The notes under the pieces: model-generated
The model's database searches: none
What the model was told of the DNA's origin: nothing
Seen by the model: only the letters and a program-made list of their open reading frames with translations
Assembly (NCBI RefSeq): GCF_001039355.2
Contig: NW_019775620.1
Span: 1 to 62,000 of the forward strand
Source: Lingula anatina
Taxonomy: Eukaryota > Brachiopoda > Lingulata > Lingulida > Lingulidae
Length of the DNA: 62,000 nucleotides
Reading direction: 5' to 3'
Translations under genes and position numbers: made by a program
Shown: piece after piece, positions 9,188-21,447 of the stretch
Layout of the letters: each line of letters begins with the position of its first letter
Position numbering within the stretch: the first letter of the stretch is position 1

Positions 9188-12100
9188 TCATGGCGAAGAT
9201 AACTCCACGAAAGGGGACAGAAAGCGCTCCACTGGATACTGTTGGTTGTCTATCCCATATTTCCTGCAAACAGCCAACAGCTTTTTCTTCGCCTCATTTA
9301 CAGATTTCCCCTTTACAGCTACCTGGCATAATAGGTTCTCAAATGGCTCATTTTCTTTCAACTCGGACTCCATTGGAAAGAAAATTATTTCCCCTTTTTC
9401 ATGAGCCTCGGCAAGGATCTCCAGTGTAGCAATGCCCGGTCGCGATAGTGCCTTGGCGTGGGCTGTTGTGGTACACATGACCCCTATGAGCTGGCACCTT
9501 GGCTCCAATGGTCGGACGCTGGGTTGTATCCCACACGCAATTAAGAAATTTAGGAAAAGGATATCTGTTTCGAAGACGGTGCGCACCCAGTTCCGGTAAT
9601 GGGCGCCGGTTACTCGTCCGTTGATCTCGATCAGTTTCGGTCCCGTCGGCGCCATTTTAAACTCTACACTATACACTCCCTCAGTGAGACCAACCGCGTC
9701 AACACACTGCTTTGTGGCCATTACCATCTGTCGCTGCTTGTCAAGGGGTAAACTTGACGGCATACATGATGAAGTCTCAAAAAAGAGAGGAAAGCGGGTA
9801 GGTCCACAATCAGAGATGAATGCCGCTAAAATCTTTCCTCGAAACATGACGACCTCGACTCCATGTTTGGTTCCTAGTGCATACTCTGCTAGGTGCATTT
9901 CGTTGCCGTAACCAATACCAAACGCTTTTTCATCTGTGTTCTGTAATGTTTTCTGAATGCTGTTGAAGTATTTCAGACATTCTTCCTCGTCTTTGACCAG
10001 ATGGACACCGAAGGAATATGCCCCGTATTCCGGCTTCAGAATGGCGGGATACCTTATGAGACTTGACGATCCCTTCACATCTTCAGGTCGGACAATTTCG
10101 CGTATCTTGACTGCATATAGATGCGGTTTTGGCAAGAAAGAGCTGTAGGTTGACGATGCCAATAAAGCATTTTGGCTCAAACTTTTCTTCTTAGCCTTTC
10201 TTGAAGCCTCGGGGGTATTTCCAAGCATGCGCAGTGCTTCGCACACCAGAGCCGTCAGAGGAACGTAATTCTCGTCCACAGTCATGCATCCGTCTACGTC
10301 TAGGCCTTGTGTGCGCAGTAGATGGACAATTTTCTCGGTATTTTCATCATCGTGGCTGTGGTCTTCTATATCACATTGGATAAACTTGTATACCCTTTTC
10401 ACCGCACTGTGATTAGGATCTGGGTCAATCAAAATGATCTGAAATGGGTTAAAAACACGCACATGTATTAAGGAGCATTCATTAACAAGACTTCATTTTA
10501 AGAAAGCTATGACCATTACCTTGATACCAATTCTGATACTTCTCTAATAGAAGTTCTTATAAAAATAAATTTCATATATACTTTAAACGGTAAGTTTACG
10601 ACATGATATATATTTAAAGTAAATTAAATAAGCAAAACGTATAACATTTTTTTCAAATCACGGACCCTCTAAATATAAGTGTTAAATTTGTATTTCTACT
10701 GCTGAAAAAATTTACCTTAACATTGTACTCCTCGGCAGCTCTCCAAACGAACTCTTTGCGTATCCCTTCTCCTCCTCCAATAAGGAGGATTTTCTTTCCT
10801 CGAAGAAGAAATCGCTGACTACGGTTGACCATGGTTGCCACCAGGGGCCGCACGCTGCTTCCAAGCTCGGCAGGGTTCTGCAATTCCCACATCTGTGTGT
10901 TTGCAATGATTTTCCTGCTGTTATTGACACTGACAGCAACGGCCTCATAACTGCCGGCTTCTTGCTGAGTCAAGACAAAATTGACTCCTGAAAAATATAA
11001 AAAATCTATCTAGAAAAATGTAACTTTTTATCATGCAATAAAGCCAGAGCAAGCGAATCTAGTTATCACCATTTCTGAGTCGTCTTTGTACTGCGCAAGC
11101 CTGTTACCTCACACTACTTAAAAGAAGTTAGGAAATGTTTAGAACAGCTGATGTTAAAAGAAAGAAGGTTTACTGTTCAATAACTTTAAGCGTAAAAATT
11201 GCAAATTATAAATTATAATTGTTTGCCACAATATTTAAAAAATCATGCATTCTGTTTGAAGCCATGTAATTTTATCTTTATTTTTACTTTATTCACCCGC
11301 CAAAATAATAATTATAACACTAATGTTTTCTTTTAACGAGCAAAAATTATTTGTATTGCAACACAATTAAGTACAGAAATGACATCCAATACAGAATGAC
11401 GAATTTGACTTAGACTTGCTAAAATTTAATAACAGTGGTCATATTTCAAACTTTTGCGCCTTATATAGCGGGTGTCCCTTACGCCTTTTTTATTAGTATA
11501 TTATTCGCATTCAATATAAAATGTTAACTTTAGAGATATACACAATATTGTTTTAAATCTTAAATTATTCCATGATTTACCTATAATGCCTGTTCTTGCT
11601 AATAATCCTCCGCGTTCTTTGTTGAGACACTCCTCTTGCTTCATCCAATTTCCCAATATATCCTCCGCTTTTTCCTTGATCATTGAACGTATCTGCAAAT
11701 CATGATATGAATTAGATGGGCTTTTACAGATTTTGTGGCATAAATGTGTTGCCATCACCTCTTTGCTTCTGCAGGGATATCAGCACTTTAATTAAGTTAC
11801 TTCAACGACTCACCTTGTCAATTTCGGATCTCTTCTGTATCCCCCACTGGATAAGAAAGCTTTCCAGAGACAGTGGTAAAGTATTGTCGCAATGGAGCGT
11901 TCTGTCCGCCTGACCAATGCCACAGGCGATGTCTGAAACCAGCTGATTCCCATCAGGAGTGCCGCAGACGACAGCTCGTATTGTGCAGGATAAGTCCTTG
12001 CTCTTGATGCTGACTAAAAATAAATGATTTGCACTAACAGTAGAAAAAATAATAATGCTGATTAAGCTGTTGTGTGATCTCGTTATGAGTAAAAGCATGT

Positions 12101-14349
12101 GACTTATATTTTAGATAAACATGAAATTGAAAAGCGCAACCATAATATTAACTGATTATGGATAGTTTTAGAAATGGACAGATTTAAAAATGCTAGTATT
12201 TTGCCGTTTCCTATAGCGAAACGTACCTGCCTGTTCCTCGTAGTCAAGATGAGGAACTGGTAATGGTTTAAGGGTCTCACAAAATGCCTCCACAACTATG
12301 CTCTCCCCCTCTTCCAGAACATCCAGACCTTGACATACGGCACTGTAGACGTCAGCTTGGTCATTGACAGAAATGTAGGACACTCTTCGTGAAGCACTCG
12401 CGCCTGCCTTGACAACTACCTAAACAATAAGAAGTTATTTTGTGAGGATTGTATGGATGAACACCCGACATGCGCATGCACAAAAAGCATATAACATTTT
12501 GAGATCTTGGCACGATCAAGTGGGAAGAGTGGGTGACTGAATGTTAATTTAATGATCGTCGATAATTGAGTTTCGAGGAAATACATCTTATTCGCCCGCC
12601 TTATATATATATATCCACTAATAACATATCCACATGCTTGTGCGTTTTTTTCTCCTCTCACAGATAAAGAAAAATATCCTATTATTTAAAAGAATGCAAA
12701 TATGGTAAAAACAATTCACTTAATATTCTCTTTTATTGTTTTTGAGAGAGAGAGAGAGAGAGAGAGAGGAGACTCGCTTATTATTAACATTTACCTTTTT
12801 CATCCCTTTTCCAAGCAAAGAACTTATTAATACAGGCAGTTCCTTTTTGATCTTTTCTTTTCCGTCTTCTCTATTTTCAATAGCGACCACATAAATATTG
12901 CGTCTCTCCTGGTTGTAAGGCGTTCGTGATCTGTACAAAAATGCCAGCGTATCGGGATAGGCAACACCAGCGTCCGCAACCAGAACACGAGTGAGAATTC
13001 GATCATCCAAACACTTCATCAAATCTTGCGTGACTCCCAGTGGGCATTCTAAATCTTTTTCATAATCCACGTTGTAACTGCGCATGCAAACATTTGTTTT
13101 CTCATCATCTGCAATAGGATATGTATTTCAAATTTTTTGCAAAAAAATTCTAATCCAGTGAATGAATTTTCGGGTTTAGAAATGCAAAAAATTATATAAT
13201 TTATCATATAAAATTGCATAAATAAATAGAAAGAAATACAACTGAATAGAAAGATACTTGAAACAATTAATTGATAAGATAATAAGCGTGTGGTTTGAAA
13301 AAATTAATAAGACATTGCTATAGGCTTTAAAATATATACGAAATATGAATAGTCAAACAGAACGACGAATGAATACAGATTAATACACGATGACAGCTAT
13401 TGTCACATGATGTAATATTTAACTTCTGGATATTATACCTGTAGCAAGGTTCATGAAGTAAGTGACACGACGAGGTGGAGTGAAGATGTCCAAAAATGTT
13501 CGACCACAAGAGTCAAATGTGACAGCCTTGTGTACTCGTAAGGTTTGCAGTTCTCCTTCATTGGTGGGTTCTTTCTGAAGCCATGTTAAAGAGGGTACCA
13601 GTAACATACCATCAGGACACTGCTTCCCACCCTCTAAACACAGGTTCAGACAGGTGAGAGGTTCCCCCAGTACCACCATCGTGATCTCTTCAACCGTTGA
13701 CTTTGGTCGTGGGTTCTGTAAAAAAAATGCACACGTTTTAGAGCAGCGTCATCCACAATTTTAAAATATAGGTTTCATCATACATGCCTAATCCCCAATA
13801 AATATTTCGCATCATTTACAAAGAATAGCAAATGAGCTGTCCCCATATTCAAGACTTTGTTTATTTTACATACGATACGGACGGTGACATACCGCAGGAA
13901 CACACAACAAAATATACTCTGTACATATCTCTTCGTGAATAGATATCGAACAGCAAATTAATTGTTCATCCTTTTATGACTGAAAGAAATAAACTACAAG
14001 GTATCCCCCCGGGCAAATCCAGGATCTCCGCGGGGCACCCAACGCACTGTCATGGAAGAGTGTGATATTGGGATTGAAATGCGAAATTTCAGGTATTTGC
14101 TACACATGAAAAATTACATCCGTGTGCTGCAGTGTCGCTTTTGGATGTGAGTTGACGAAGAGGACCGACTTTTGATAAGGTGTCGTGATGACATGGATCT
14201 CTGGATTTACCTTTGATGTTTGAAAAATTTCGTCTTACCTGCGTTCTCTCTACAGTTTCCGGCAAGTTGTAAAAACTCAGTCCTTGCTGCAAATCCTGCC
14301 AAAATAGACTTGTGTTGGTTTCTTTGATTGCGCACGCATCCATTTGTAC
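9188..14349 (-). CDS. CARNS1-like: Copy A: carnosine synthase 1-like ATP-grasp ligase, complete
   Basis: Eight exons splice in phase: 14349-14239, 13715-13439, 13108-12795, 12419-12227, 12013-11814, 11692-11581, 10987-10716 and 10438-9188 (TGA at 9190-9188). They total 2730 nt, 909 codons plus stop, all with GT-AG borders. The first half has CPLGVTQDLMKCLDDRIL and DAGVAYPDTLAF, a degenerate ATP-grasp-like module. The second half has a Rossmann-like pre-ATP-grasp part (KKILLIGGGEG, ILIDPDPNHS), the loop KPEYGAYSFGVHLV, the HLAEY segment and the catalytic LIEINGRVTG (EINGR at 9628-9614) with Glu, Asn and Arg all present. Human CARNS1 has the same two-part plan and joins ATP, L-histidine and beta-alanine to make carnosine; which amine is used here is unknown. 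A 21-codon first exon may be at 21447-21385, across an intron carrying the 3.3-kb element. It is the best candidate for a working copy. Confidence 0.88.
12745..12770. repeat. (GA)n tract at the exon-intron border of copy A
   Basis: A GA run lies about 25 bp inside the intron after the exon ending at 12795. Equivalent purine runs lie at the same intron position in copy 0 (1339-1372) and D (38728-38760), and a TC run lies near it in B. Confidence 0.85.
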
Positions 14350-16405
14350 CTTTTAATAGCATAAATATTCGTATCAATTTTCAGTACATATTTCTATCGC
14401 ACTATTTCTTAGATATCATATTATTATAGTTAGAAAGGAGGTTTTCAAGCCCCGAACTCTACGGCACGGTACACTTTTAAATGCAATTTTTTGGTCTTAG
14501 TATAAGTTGTTATTTTAAGCAACCAATGCAATTTTTTAGTCTTAAAAAGCTGGTATTTTTAGCCACCGACTGGGTCTAATTTACAGTTCTTGCTATTATT
14601 AGCAAGAGCTGTAATCAGGAGCTGTTTTTAACTATTTACTTGGATTAGGAAGAAGTAGCTTCCCGTTTTATTTTATTTTAAAATAAAAAAATTATAGATC
14701 AAACTGTTTTATAACCACAACTTAGTGCATCTGCGCCCAATGACCAATGGGCTGTTGATGTAAACACAAAATGCATACCCCTGTAGGTTATAGTGTATGT
14801 GTGAATGGGGAGTGTGCGTAAGAATAACAACAACGTCTTAATAAAAGAGAACTAACAATGACCGTCCCGTAGACTTTGACAGCACTGCATGCTAAAACGT
14901 TTTACATAAGAACATGTGAATGTTAATTCGTCATTTGCGGGTAGACAGAGAACAATTATACCATGCTTATAGCTCAAAAGCTTTTAATTTTCCTTTTTTT
15001 TCAGAGATGATGAACAGAGAACAGCTCTAACGTACCTTTGTGTTCATGAGACTTGCTGGAGAATGCCGTATACCTCGTCCTAATAGTGACTGCGCAAGAC
15101 GCTCATACATGGAATAGAATAATACAAANAGTGCTCAACCCAGAAACGGTCATGGTCCCTAATTCATTAGAGAAACATACAACGATGTTTTGCTGTTTAC
15201 AGTGGGTTCCTCGGAGGTCGTCTGGTATTCTAACCTGCTAAAACCAGTTTGGTGTTCGCTAAGGGCCTTGAAAAATGCGTTTTGGTGGCTATTTACCCCT
15301 CATTCTGAACGGACTGGGTGGTTTTTGTTTAGTTGCTATAGCATATCCTGAAAGACAGTGGGTCCTGTACTCTGGTGGTAAGATTTTAATACATTGGGTG
15401 TTGCCTCTATGTAGGTACATCAGTCTGGGCATTACTCTATAAAACTGTGCGGACCGTTTCGTTTGGCGCAATTAACTGTCTGGCAATGTCTGTCTTTTTC
15501 GCGCCATTTTGCCACAGATTAACAAACTTGCAAAGCACTGCATAGCTCATTTTACACACTGCAAAACCGAACACTTGCATGCAAAATTTCAAATTCTTCT
15601 ATGCAGTAGTTGCCGACATATGGATACTTTTTTGACAGAACCGTGCTTTGCCAAAGCCAAGCTTTGACCTGCCAAAAGGAGCACTACCCAATTAAATTAC
15701 TTCATATTACATAATGCAGCAGCGTAACAAACCTGGTATTCAGTTAATTGGAAGCGACACACCTGACTACACACTTCTCCAGTCACATATCTTATATGAG
15801 ATCTTAGTTTTTTGAAAAAAGAACGCATTTCTACCTAGGCACACCTTCGAAACTGAAATATTCCATATTAAATGTCAAGTCTGTAGTAGTATGACGCTGC
15901 TGTCGACATGTCGAACTGCTTCTTCAATAAACGCATAAACCGAAACGCTCCATACTGGTTCGATACAAGCAAGTTGCTTTTGGCTGGGGAGATCGATGGC
16001 GCAGCAATTTTCACTCATCAGTTGCACGATTTTCTTCGTTACGAAATAGCTGTAGATAAGGCGCACAATATCTGTACCTGGCGGTGGACCGGCGGCGGCG
16101 TCTTTTTTTCTTGCCTAGAGCTACGTCGAACTTCGGGAACAGCCGCAAGAACGCCAACCAATCTGTATACCCCATCTCGATGACCGCGGCAACGGAATCA
16201 CCCTCTGCGTAGCTGATTCTAACAGGGGATCTTTTGTCGTCTAACGACAACGTGTAGCCATCGCAGAACGGAACTGCTTAAACTTGCTCCTCTAAAAAGA
16301 CCTCTTCAATTTCTTCTGCGTGTCAGTTGTGTATTTATTCTCAGGCCACGCTACAAGCAATCCTTTTAGAAAAGTTCTGAACAAAAAAGAACTAAAGATT
16401 CTAAC

Positions 16406-16811
16406 GTGCATTTGCTTAAAGCCAGCAAGTCACTGCACAGAAAGTTTCCCACGGGCAAGACTTTTGTCGACAGTTTACTTCAACGTAACTGGTATCAGGT
16501 GAAAAATTCCGACGCTGTTTTTGCTGTCGGAAAAGTTATCATGAACAAGATGGTTGACGGTGGAACAGGGTGGGCAGTGCAAATGGCGGTGGACAGTAAT
16601 AAACCCGTCTACGTGTTTGACTCTTTTAAAAACGAAAGGACTGGAGGAAGGGTCATGTCAATGGTACACGTTTGATTTTGCAATGAAAATTTTCAAATTA
16701 TATCTAGATGTCCCAGAACTCACACATAATTTCGCAGGAATTGGCACTCGTGCTTTGACAGATAAAGGGAAATCTGCCATAGGGGAGGTATTTGAAAGAA
16801 CGAATTTTTAA
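16406..16811 (+). pseudogene. SLOG/Rossmann-like nucleotide-binding protein fragment, frameshifted
   Basis: One frame gives SDAVFAVGK and VDGGTGWAVQMAVDSNKPVY (from 16406); after a shift near 16640-16665 a second frame gives WYTFDF, LDVPELTHNFAGIGTRALTD and stops at 16811. The Gly-rich GGTGWA turn and the AGIGTR motif recall SLOG-superfamily (DprA/LOG-like) proteins of phages and bacteria. The shift and the missing N-terminal part show it is not intact. It lies inside the long-TIR element and may be cargo or the remains of an element protein. The family call is tentative. Confidence 0.4.
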
Positions 16812-17248
16812 ATAATAGAAAATAATCGTCATTAAAATTCGCTGACAATGAGGTTTGAAGTGGACAAAACGAACTTTCTGTATGTTTCAATGTCAATTGT
16901 CATACATTTGACTGATGTAGACGGTGGGACGTGGGGTCGGACAATAGAAATGAATTATAACCGTTTTCTAAAGCTTCAAAACTTTAAAGTTACAATGACC
17001 AGTGCTATGACCCGTGGGTCCGGCAACAGAGAAGAAATGATAATGACAAAACGTTTTATGTAATAAAATAATCGTCATTAAAATTTGCTAGCAAAGGGGA
17101 TTTAAAATTACAATGAGAAGTTTCGAGAAGACACACATACTAAAATGACCAGCACTACGATCCGTGGGGTTACACGTTTAGTTTAAACAAACGACGGCCA
17201 GTGCTGTCAAAGTCTACGGGACGGTGATTGTTCGTTCTCTTTTATTAA

Positions 17249-17380
17249 TCTGAAGATAAGATAAGATAAGAGTTTAATTAGCCAATTATAAAAATCGGAA
17301 ATCATTTTCCTTTTGGAGCAATATACAGAGTAAAATAATAGAATAATGCAATATATAAATAAATTAAGAATTTGGTTTTG
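17249..17380 (-). mobile_element. Small nested retro-insert with pentanucleotide tail in the right arm
   Basis: The right inverted repeat has about 130 bp that the left arm lacks. Read on the minus strand it ends in CTCTTATCTTATCTTATC, a short tandem tail typical of 5'-truncated LINE or SINE 3' ends. It was therefore inserted after the large element formed. Confidence 0.6.
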
Positions 17381-17874
17381 AGACGTTGTTGTTATTCTTA
17401 GCACGCTCCCCATTCACACATACACTATAACCTACAGGGGTATGCATTTTGTGTTTACATCAACAGCCCAGTGGTCATTGGGTGCAGATGCACTAAGTTG
17501 TGGTTATAAAACAGTTTGATCTATAATTAAAAAAATAATAAAATAAAACGGGAAGCTACTTCTACCTAATCCAAATAAATAGTTAAAAACAGCTCCTGTT
17601 TACAGCTCTTGCTAAAGATAGCAAGAATTGTAAATCAGAGCCAGTCGGTGGCTAAAAATAGCAGCTTACTAAGATTAAAAAATTGCATTTAAAAAGTGTA
17701 CCGTGCCTGAAAACCTCCTCTCTTACTACTATCATCTTACTGTTCATGGGCCTTCCCAATTTTCACCTGTTTTTTTTCCAAATGTCTCTTTTAAATATAT
17801 GTTAAAACTGTTTTTAGTAGGGATATGCGTTTACATAATGACGATGGTGTTAGCACAGTTCTGCTCCTTGTTTC

Positions 17875-18072
17875 AGAACTAAATTTCAATGTTCTTATTT
17901 TTGTGTCAAGTAAATTATTCGTGTTCCTTGGTCTTTGGCTCATCTTATTAAGTGTGTCTTTTGACATAGCTGTACGTTTCTTTATTTATGTGTCACATTT
18001 CGCATCTGATGTCAACATGAACCCGAGATATTTAAATTGGTATAGTTGTTTTAATTTTATTTCTTTGCTAAG
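17875..18072 (-). mobile_element. Duplicate of the LINE segment found at 19165-19360
   Basis: Nearly identical to 19165-19360, covering the complement of the YLGFMLTSDAKCDTEIKKR block. The two lie in direct orientation 1.3 kb apart, which suggests a local duplication or two insertions. Confidence 0.7.
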
Positions 18073-18204
18073 TTTGAATTTAAACTACCGTGAACGGTAA
18101 ACTGTTTATACTGTATATTTATCTATTTTTAAGCTCAAAATGATGGGTGTTGAATTTGTAATGAACAATTTGCACTAAAGCGATACACAGTCTTGGTATC
18201 ATTG

Positions 18205-18429
18205 GGTGCATTCCCAGAGATTTAGATCTATCCTGAGATTAAGATTTAGATCGACCTAACTCCATGGGGGTTCAAGCTAAATTGCAGTCAGCCGAGCGCG
18301 CACCATAGTTAATTACCCCTTAACAGCTTTTAGTTGGCGGGACAGACGCTTAAGCCGGCTAAGCTGACAGTAATCTAGTGAGACTCCCCACAGGGATAGA
18401 TCGATCTAAAATCTATGGAAATGGGGTCT
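18205..18429. mobile_element. Palindromic MITE-like element
   Basis: The ends are imperfect inverted copies: CATTCCCAGAGATTTAGATC on the left against CATTTCCATAGATTTTAGATC read from the right. About 225 bp with no coding potential. It has no counterpart beside copy 0. Confidence 0.55.
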
Positions 18430-18784
18430 TTATTTTGCCAAGTTCGACTTTACTGCCATTGAAATTAACCAGATACATTAATCCTACAACGGTTAATGCA
18501 GCTTTATATATCAATTAGCTATGAAGGTTGACCTTTAAGACTTACAGGAAGGTGAACCTACCCCTGTAGTAGTATACCAGTATTTTTCAAATCCTTGGAA
18601 GTGATGTATCTGGGCTGAGAATTCAATGTGTAGATACAGGATGAATGTAATGAATTTCTATATGTTGTCATATACAACATACTGGTACCGTTATTCAAAT
18701 ATCAAAATGCAAGCGTTTATGAAAGCAGTAACTTTATTATTTATCACTCATATTATTCAAGTGTCATGTCACGGCGTTCATACA

Positions 18785-19560
18785 TCAACGATCATGGTAC
18801 TTCAGTTTATTCTTTTTTCGGTCCATTGGATGAGCTCGTTGTTGGACAGTCGTTGGCTTGTTGCAAAGGCCTAAGGCTGTCGGCGCATGAAGTTCCTTGT
18901 CTTCCACTTCTTCTTCTTCTTTCAGTTTTTCCGCAGAGTACGAGTATTGTGTCCCGTCTTTTCTGATGGTATGGCTCAGAGATTTCATTTGTCTTTTTCT
19001 GATTGTTTTCATCAGTGAGCGCTGTACTCCTGCAAGTTGTAACAATTCTTCAGTCTTTCTTTCTGTCCTGGATATTCTCAACATGTCCGTAGCTTCCAGT
19101 TTCTTCTCTGTGTTGTTGAAGATATCCCAGTATTCACAATAATGCAAGAAGACTCACCAGACGTAGGATTTCAATGTTCTTATTTTTGTGTCAAGTAAAT
19201 TATTCGTGTTCCTTGGTCTTTGGCTCATCTTATTAAGTGTGTCTTTTGACATTGCTGTACGTTTCTTTATTTCTGTGTCACATTTCGCATCTGATGTCAA
19301 CATGAACCCGAGATATTTAAATTGGTATAGTTGTTTTAATTTTATTTCTTTGCTAAGTTTACATTTAAGTATTTGTTTTTGCTTTGATACTACCATGTAT
19401 TCAATTTATTTGGCATATAGTTCCAGTCTCATTTTCCTGTTTTCTTTTGACTGTATTCTTTTCTGTGTATTCAGAATTCTTAGGAGTTGTTACCATAATC
19501 TACAATGAGGACCGTTCTCTTGATACCTTTGATTGTTGATGTTTTGTTCATTAACTATTA
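18785..19560 (-). mobile_element. LINE reverse transcriptase C-terminal fragment
   Basis: Minus-strand frames encode LYQFKYLGFMLTSDAKCDTE and SKDTLNKMSQRPR (19396-19154), then after a shift MLRISRTERKTEELLQLAGV and SLMKTIRKRQMKSLSH (19147-18785). This is the thumb and C-terminal region of an endonuclease-reverse transcriptase LINE. The palm domain with the catalytic Asp pair is absent. The fragment is shared with 3990-4620. Confidence 0.8.
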
Positions 19561-19660
19561 TTCCATCATGATCAGAGATGTTGCTTAGAATTATTTCACT
19601 ATGGATATTAAAGAGGTCAGGTGACAGCACACATCTATGTCTCACTCCTCTACGTATTAT

Positions 19661-21384
19661 CATTTACGCTGATATTTATTTTAAGTAGAGGGAAACAAAA
19701 GAGGACGAGAAAGACAGCAATGTAAAACGTTTGGGTGGCTGCGCGACGTTGTCATCTTCCTTGTATTTACTCCTATCAAACAATTATATAAAAAATTGGA
19801 CAATGTGTTTACTCCCAGTGATTTACTTTTACTTTGTAACGGTCTGTTTTCGATCTTTTGGCATCCTGCAGTACACAGTTTTGTGGATAATGGCACACCC
19901 TTGAAATGTAAGATAAGAATTTTCTTCTCTGCCTTTTTTAAGACACTTAATTCCATTAAAATGTTAATTTTGCATTATAACGTCTCTTTCTTTGGTGGAT
20001 CATGTGTGTTTTGTTCACAATTCAGTTTCCCTCTCGAACTGCACTACCAACCGTGAGAGACAGTTTAAAAGGCTTAAATGTGTAAGTTTATGATGATGGA
20101 TACGCATGTGCTAAATGCTGCCTGTTGTTTGTAGACTACGTGTACAAAATGATAGAAACCTTCATTAAAAAATACACCAAACGTGAAAATACATATAAGA
20201 ATAGAGATATTACGCTAGAAGTGATGTGCAACAAAAATTATTACTGCTCGCCTGGTAATGGTAATATAAAGGAATGGGATGGTTTAGGTAGTAGATATGT
20301 CCATATATCGGTACTGAAAACAGGACAAAATATTTAAGAAAGAAAGTTCACAAAAAAAGGTCCTACCTACCTTGTTGTTCGATTTCACGAAAAGTAAGGA
20401 AAATGGAAAACGCCTTCCGGGTCTTAAAAAAATGGCAGTTCAAGCTTGAAGCAGTAAAGAAAATGGAAAACGCCTCTCGGGTCTTAAAAAAATGGCAGTT
20501 CAAGCTTGAGCACCGACTTCTGAACAATTTACGCTCTGCTGATGTTACTTATATAAAAACACAGTGATGAGACCACCAACGTGTTAAATGTCATGATCAC
20601 ATTGCGCATGCGTTAAGTAACTGGGTTACACAGTCAACTTTAGGAGATTTAAATAGCGCAAATCCCTACAGAATATTAATTTAGGATAATTTAAATTATT
20701 AAAATAGGTGCGTCGATATGGTTTTCTTAACAGCAATTTTCATGTTATTTAGTGACTATAATCCATAAAATGATGAAATTCAAAATAATTTGAGGTTTCA
20801 AAATGCTCGTGATTTGAACCATTGCCCCTTGTAAATGCTAGTAATTTTAGACTTATGCCTATACCACTTTCAATGGACCCGCACCATGCAGCAATTTTGA
20901 AATATATTGCCTGTTTTTTTAGAAATCCGGACTGACTACCAAAATGAAAGATACTGATTTTTAAACGTAATTACGACTACGTCTCGGCCAATCGAGATAC
21001 CACTAAGGGTACATACACTGCACTTTTAAACGACGTTTTCTCTACTAGTTGTCAATCATTTTGCGATGTCCATAGTTTAAGTCTAATTTCGTTCATTTTG
21101 CATTTAAATGTATTGAAACAAATCACGTCGGAAGTTTTAATTTGTTTTATTTGACACTAACTTGCAATTGTGAGGATAATTAGCCCAGTAATCTAACCTA
21201 AATTGACCTTCTTTAACTTTCTTTGTTTTTCATTTAAAGAATATTCCAATTTCTGTGCCATTTCTCATAAAGTACAACATGAAAGCAACTTAATAGAATG
21301 GCATTTACATGTACCAGTGTACCGGTCACAATCTTTAATAGTTTTGCGATATATATTACAGTTCAATAAAGATTTTAAAAATAC
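19661..21384. other. 3' spacer of repeat unit B, no gene seen
   Basis: This aligns with 6700-8500. It holds a local tandem duplication of about 60 bp (GGAAAATGGAAAACGCCT, twice between 20397 and 20515). No conserved frame was found. Confidence 0.65.
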
Positions 21385-21447
21385 CTCTGTGTACCAATCT
21401 TCAAAAAACACTACCGCCCCTATGTTTGGATTACGTACTGCCTTCAT
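21385..21447 (-). other. Candidate first coding exon of copy A
   Basis: The same 21-codon exon as at 8569-8507, with one residue changed (FFEDWYTE), ending GAG|GTATTT in phase 0. A TATATAA element lies at 21564-21558. If used, it would join to 14349 across a ~7-kb intron and give a protein of about 930 residues. The upstream extension of the frame has a stop and no ATG, so the Met at 21447 is the only sensible start. Confidence 0.5.

Larger units (their letters stand above)
14427..17731. mobile_element. 3.3-kb DNA transposon with ~0.5-kb terminal inverted repeats
   Basis: The left arm 14427-14887 and right arm 17200-17731 are inverted copies (for example GGAGGTTTTCA near each end, and the CCGTAGACTTTGACAGCACTG segment at each inner edge). 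Flanks TCATATTATT (14416-14425) and TCATCTTACT (17732-17741) look like a diverged 9-10 bp target duplication; the empty site is kept beside copy 0 near 3370-3390. Long inverted repeats with a 9-10 bp duplication suggest a Mutator-like element, but no transposase is recognisable inside. The interior carries a decayed SLOG-like frame and an N at 15129. It sits in the large intron or 5' flank of copy A. Confidence 0.8.

Noticed and set aside
9190-10383. Plus-strand frames of 60-96 codons opposite the last exon of copy A, recurring in B, D and E
   Set aside because: They are antisense shadows of the conserved ATP-grasp exon.
15875-16250. Short frames on both strands with an Arg/Lys-rich patch
   Set aside because: No family resemblance; probably decayed transposon interior.
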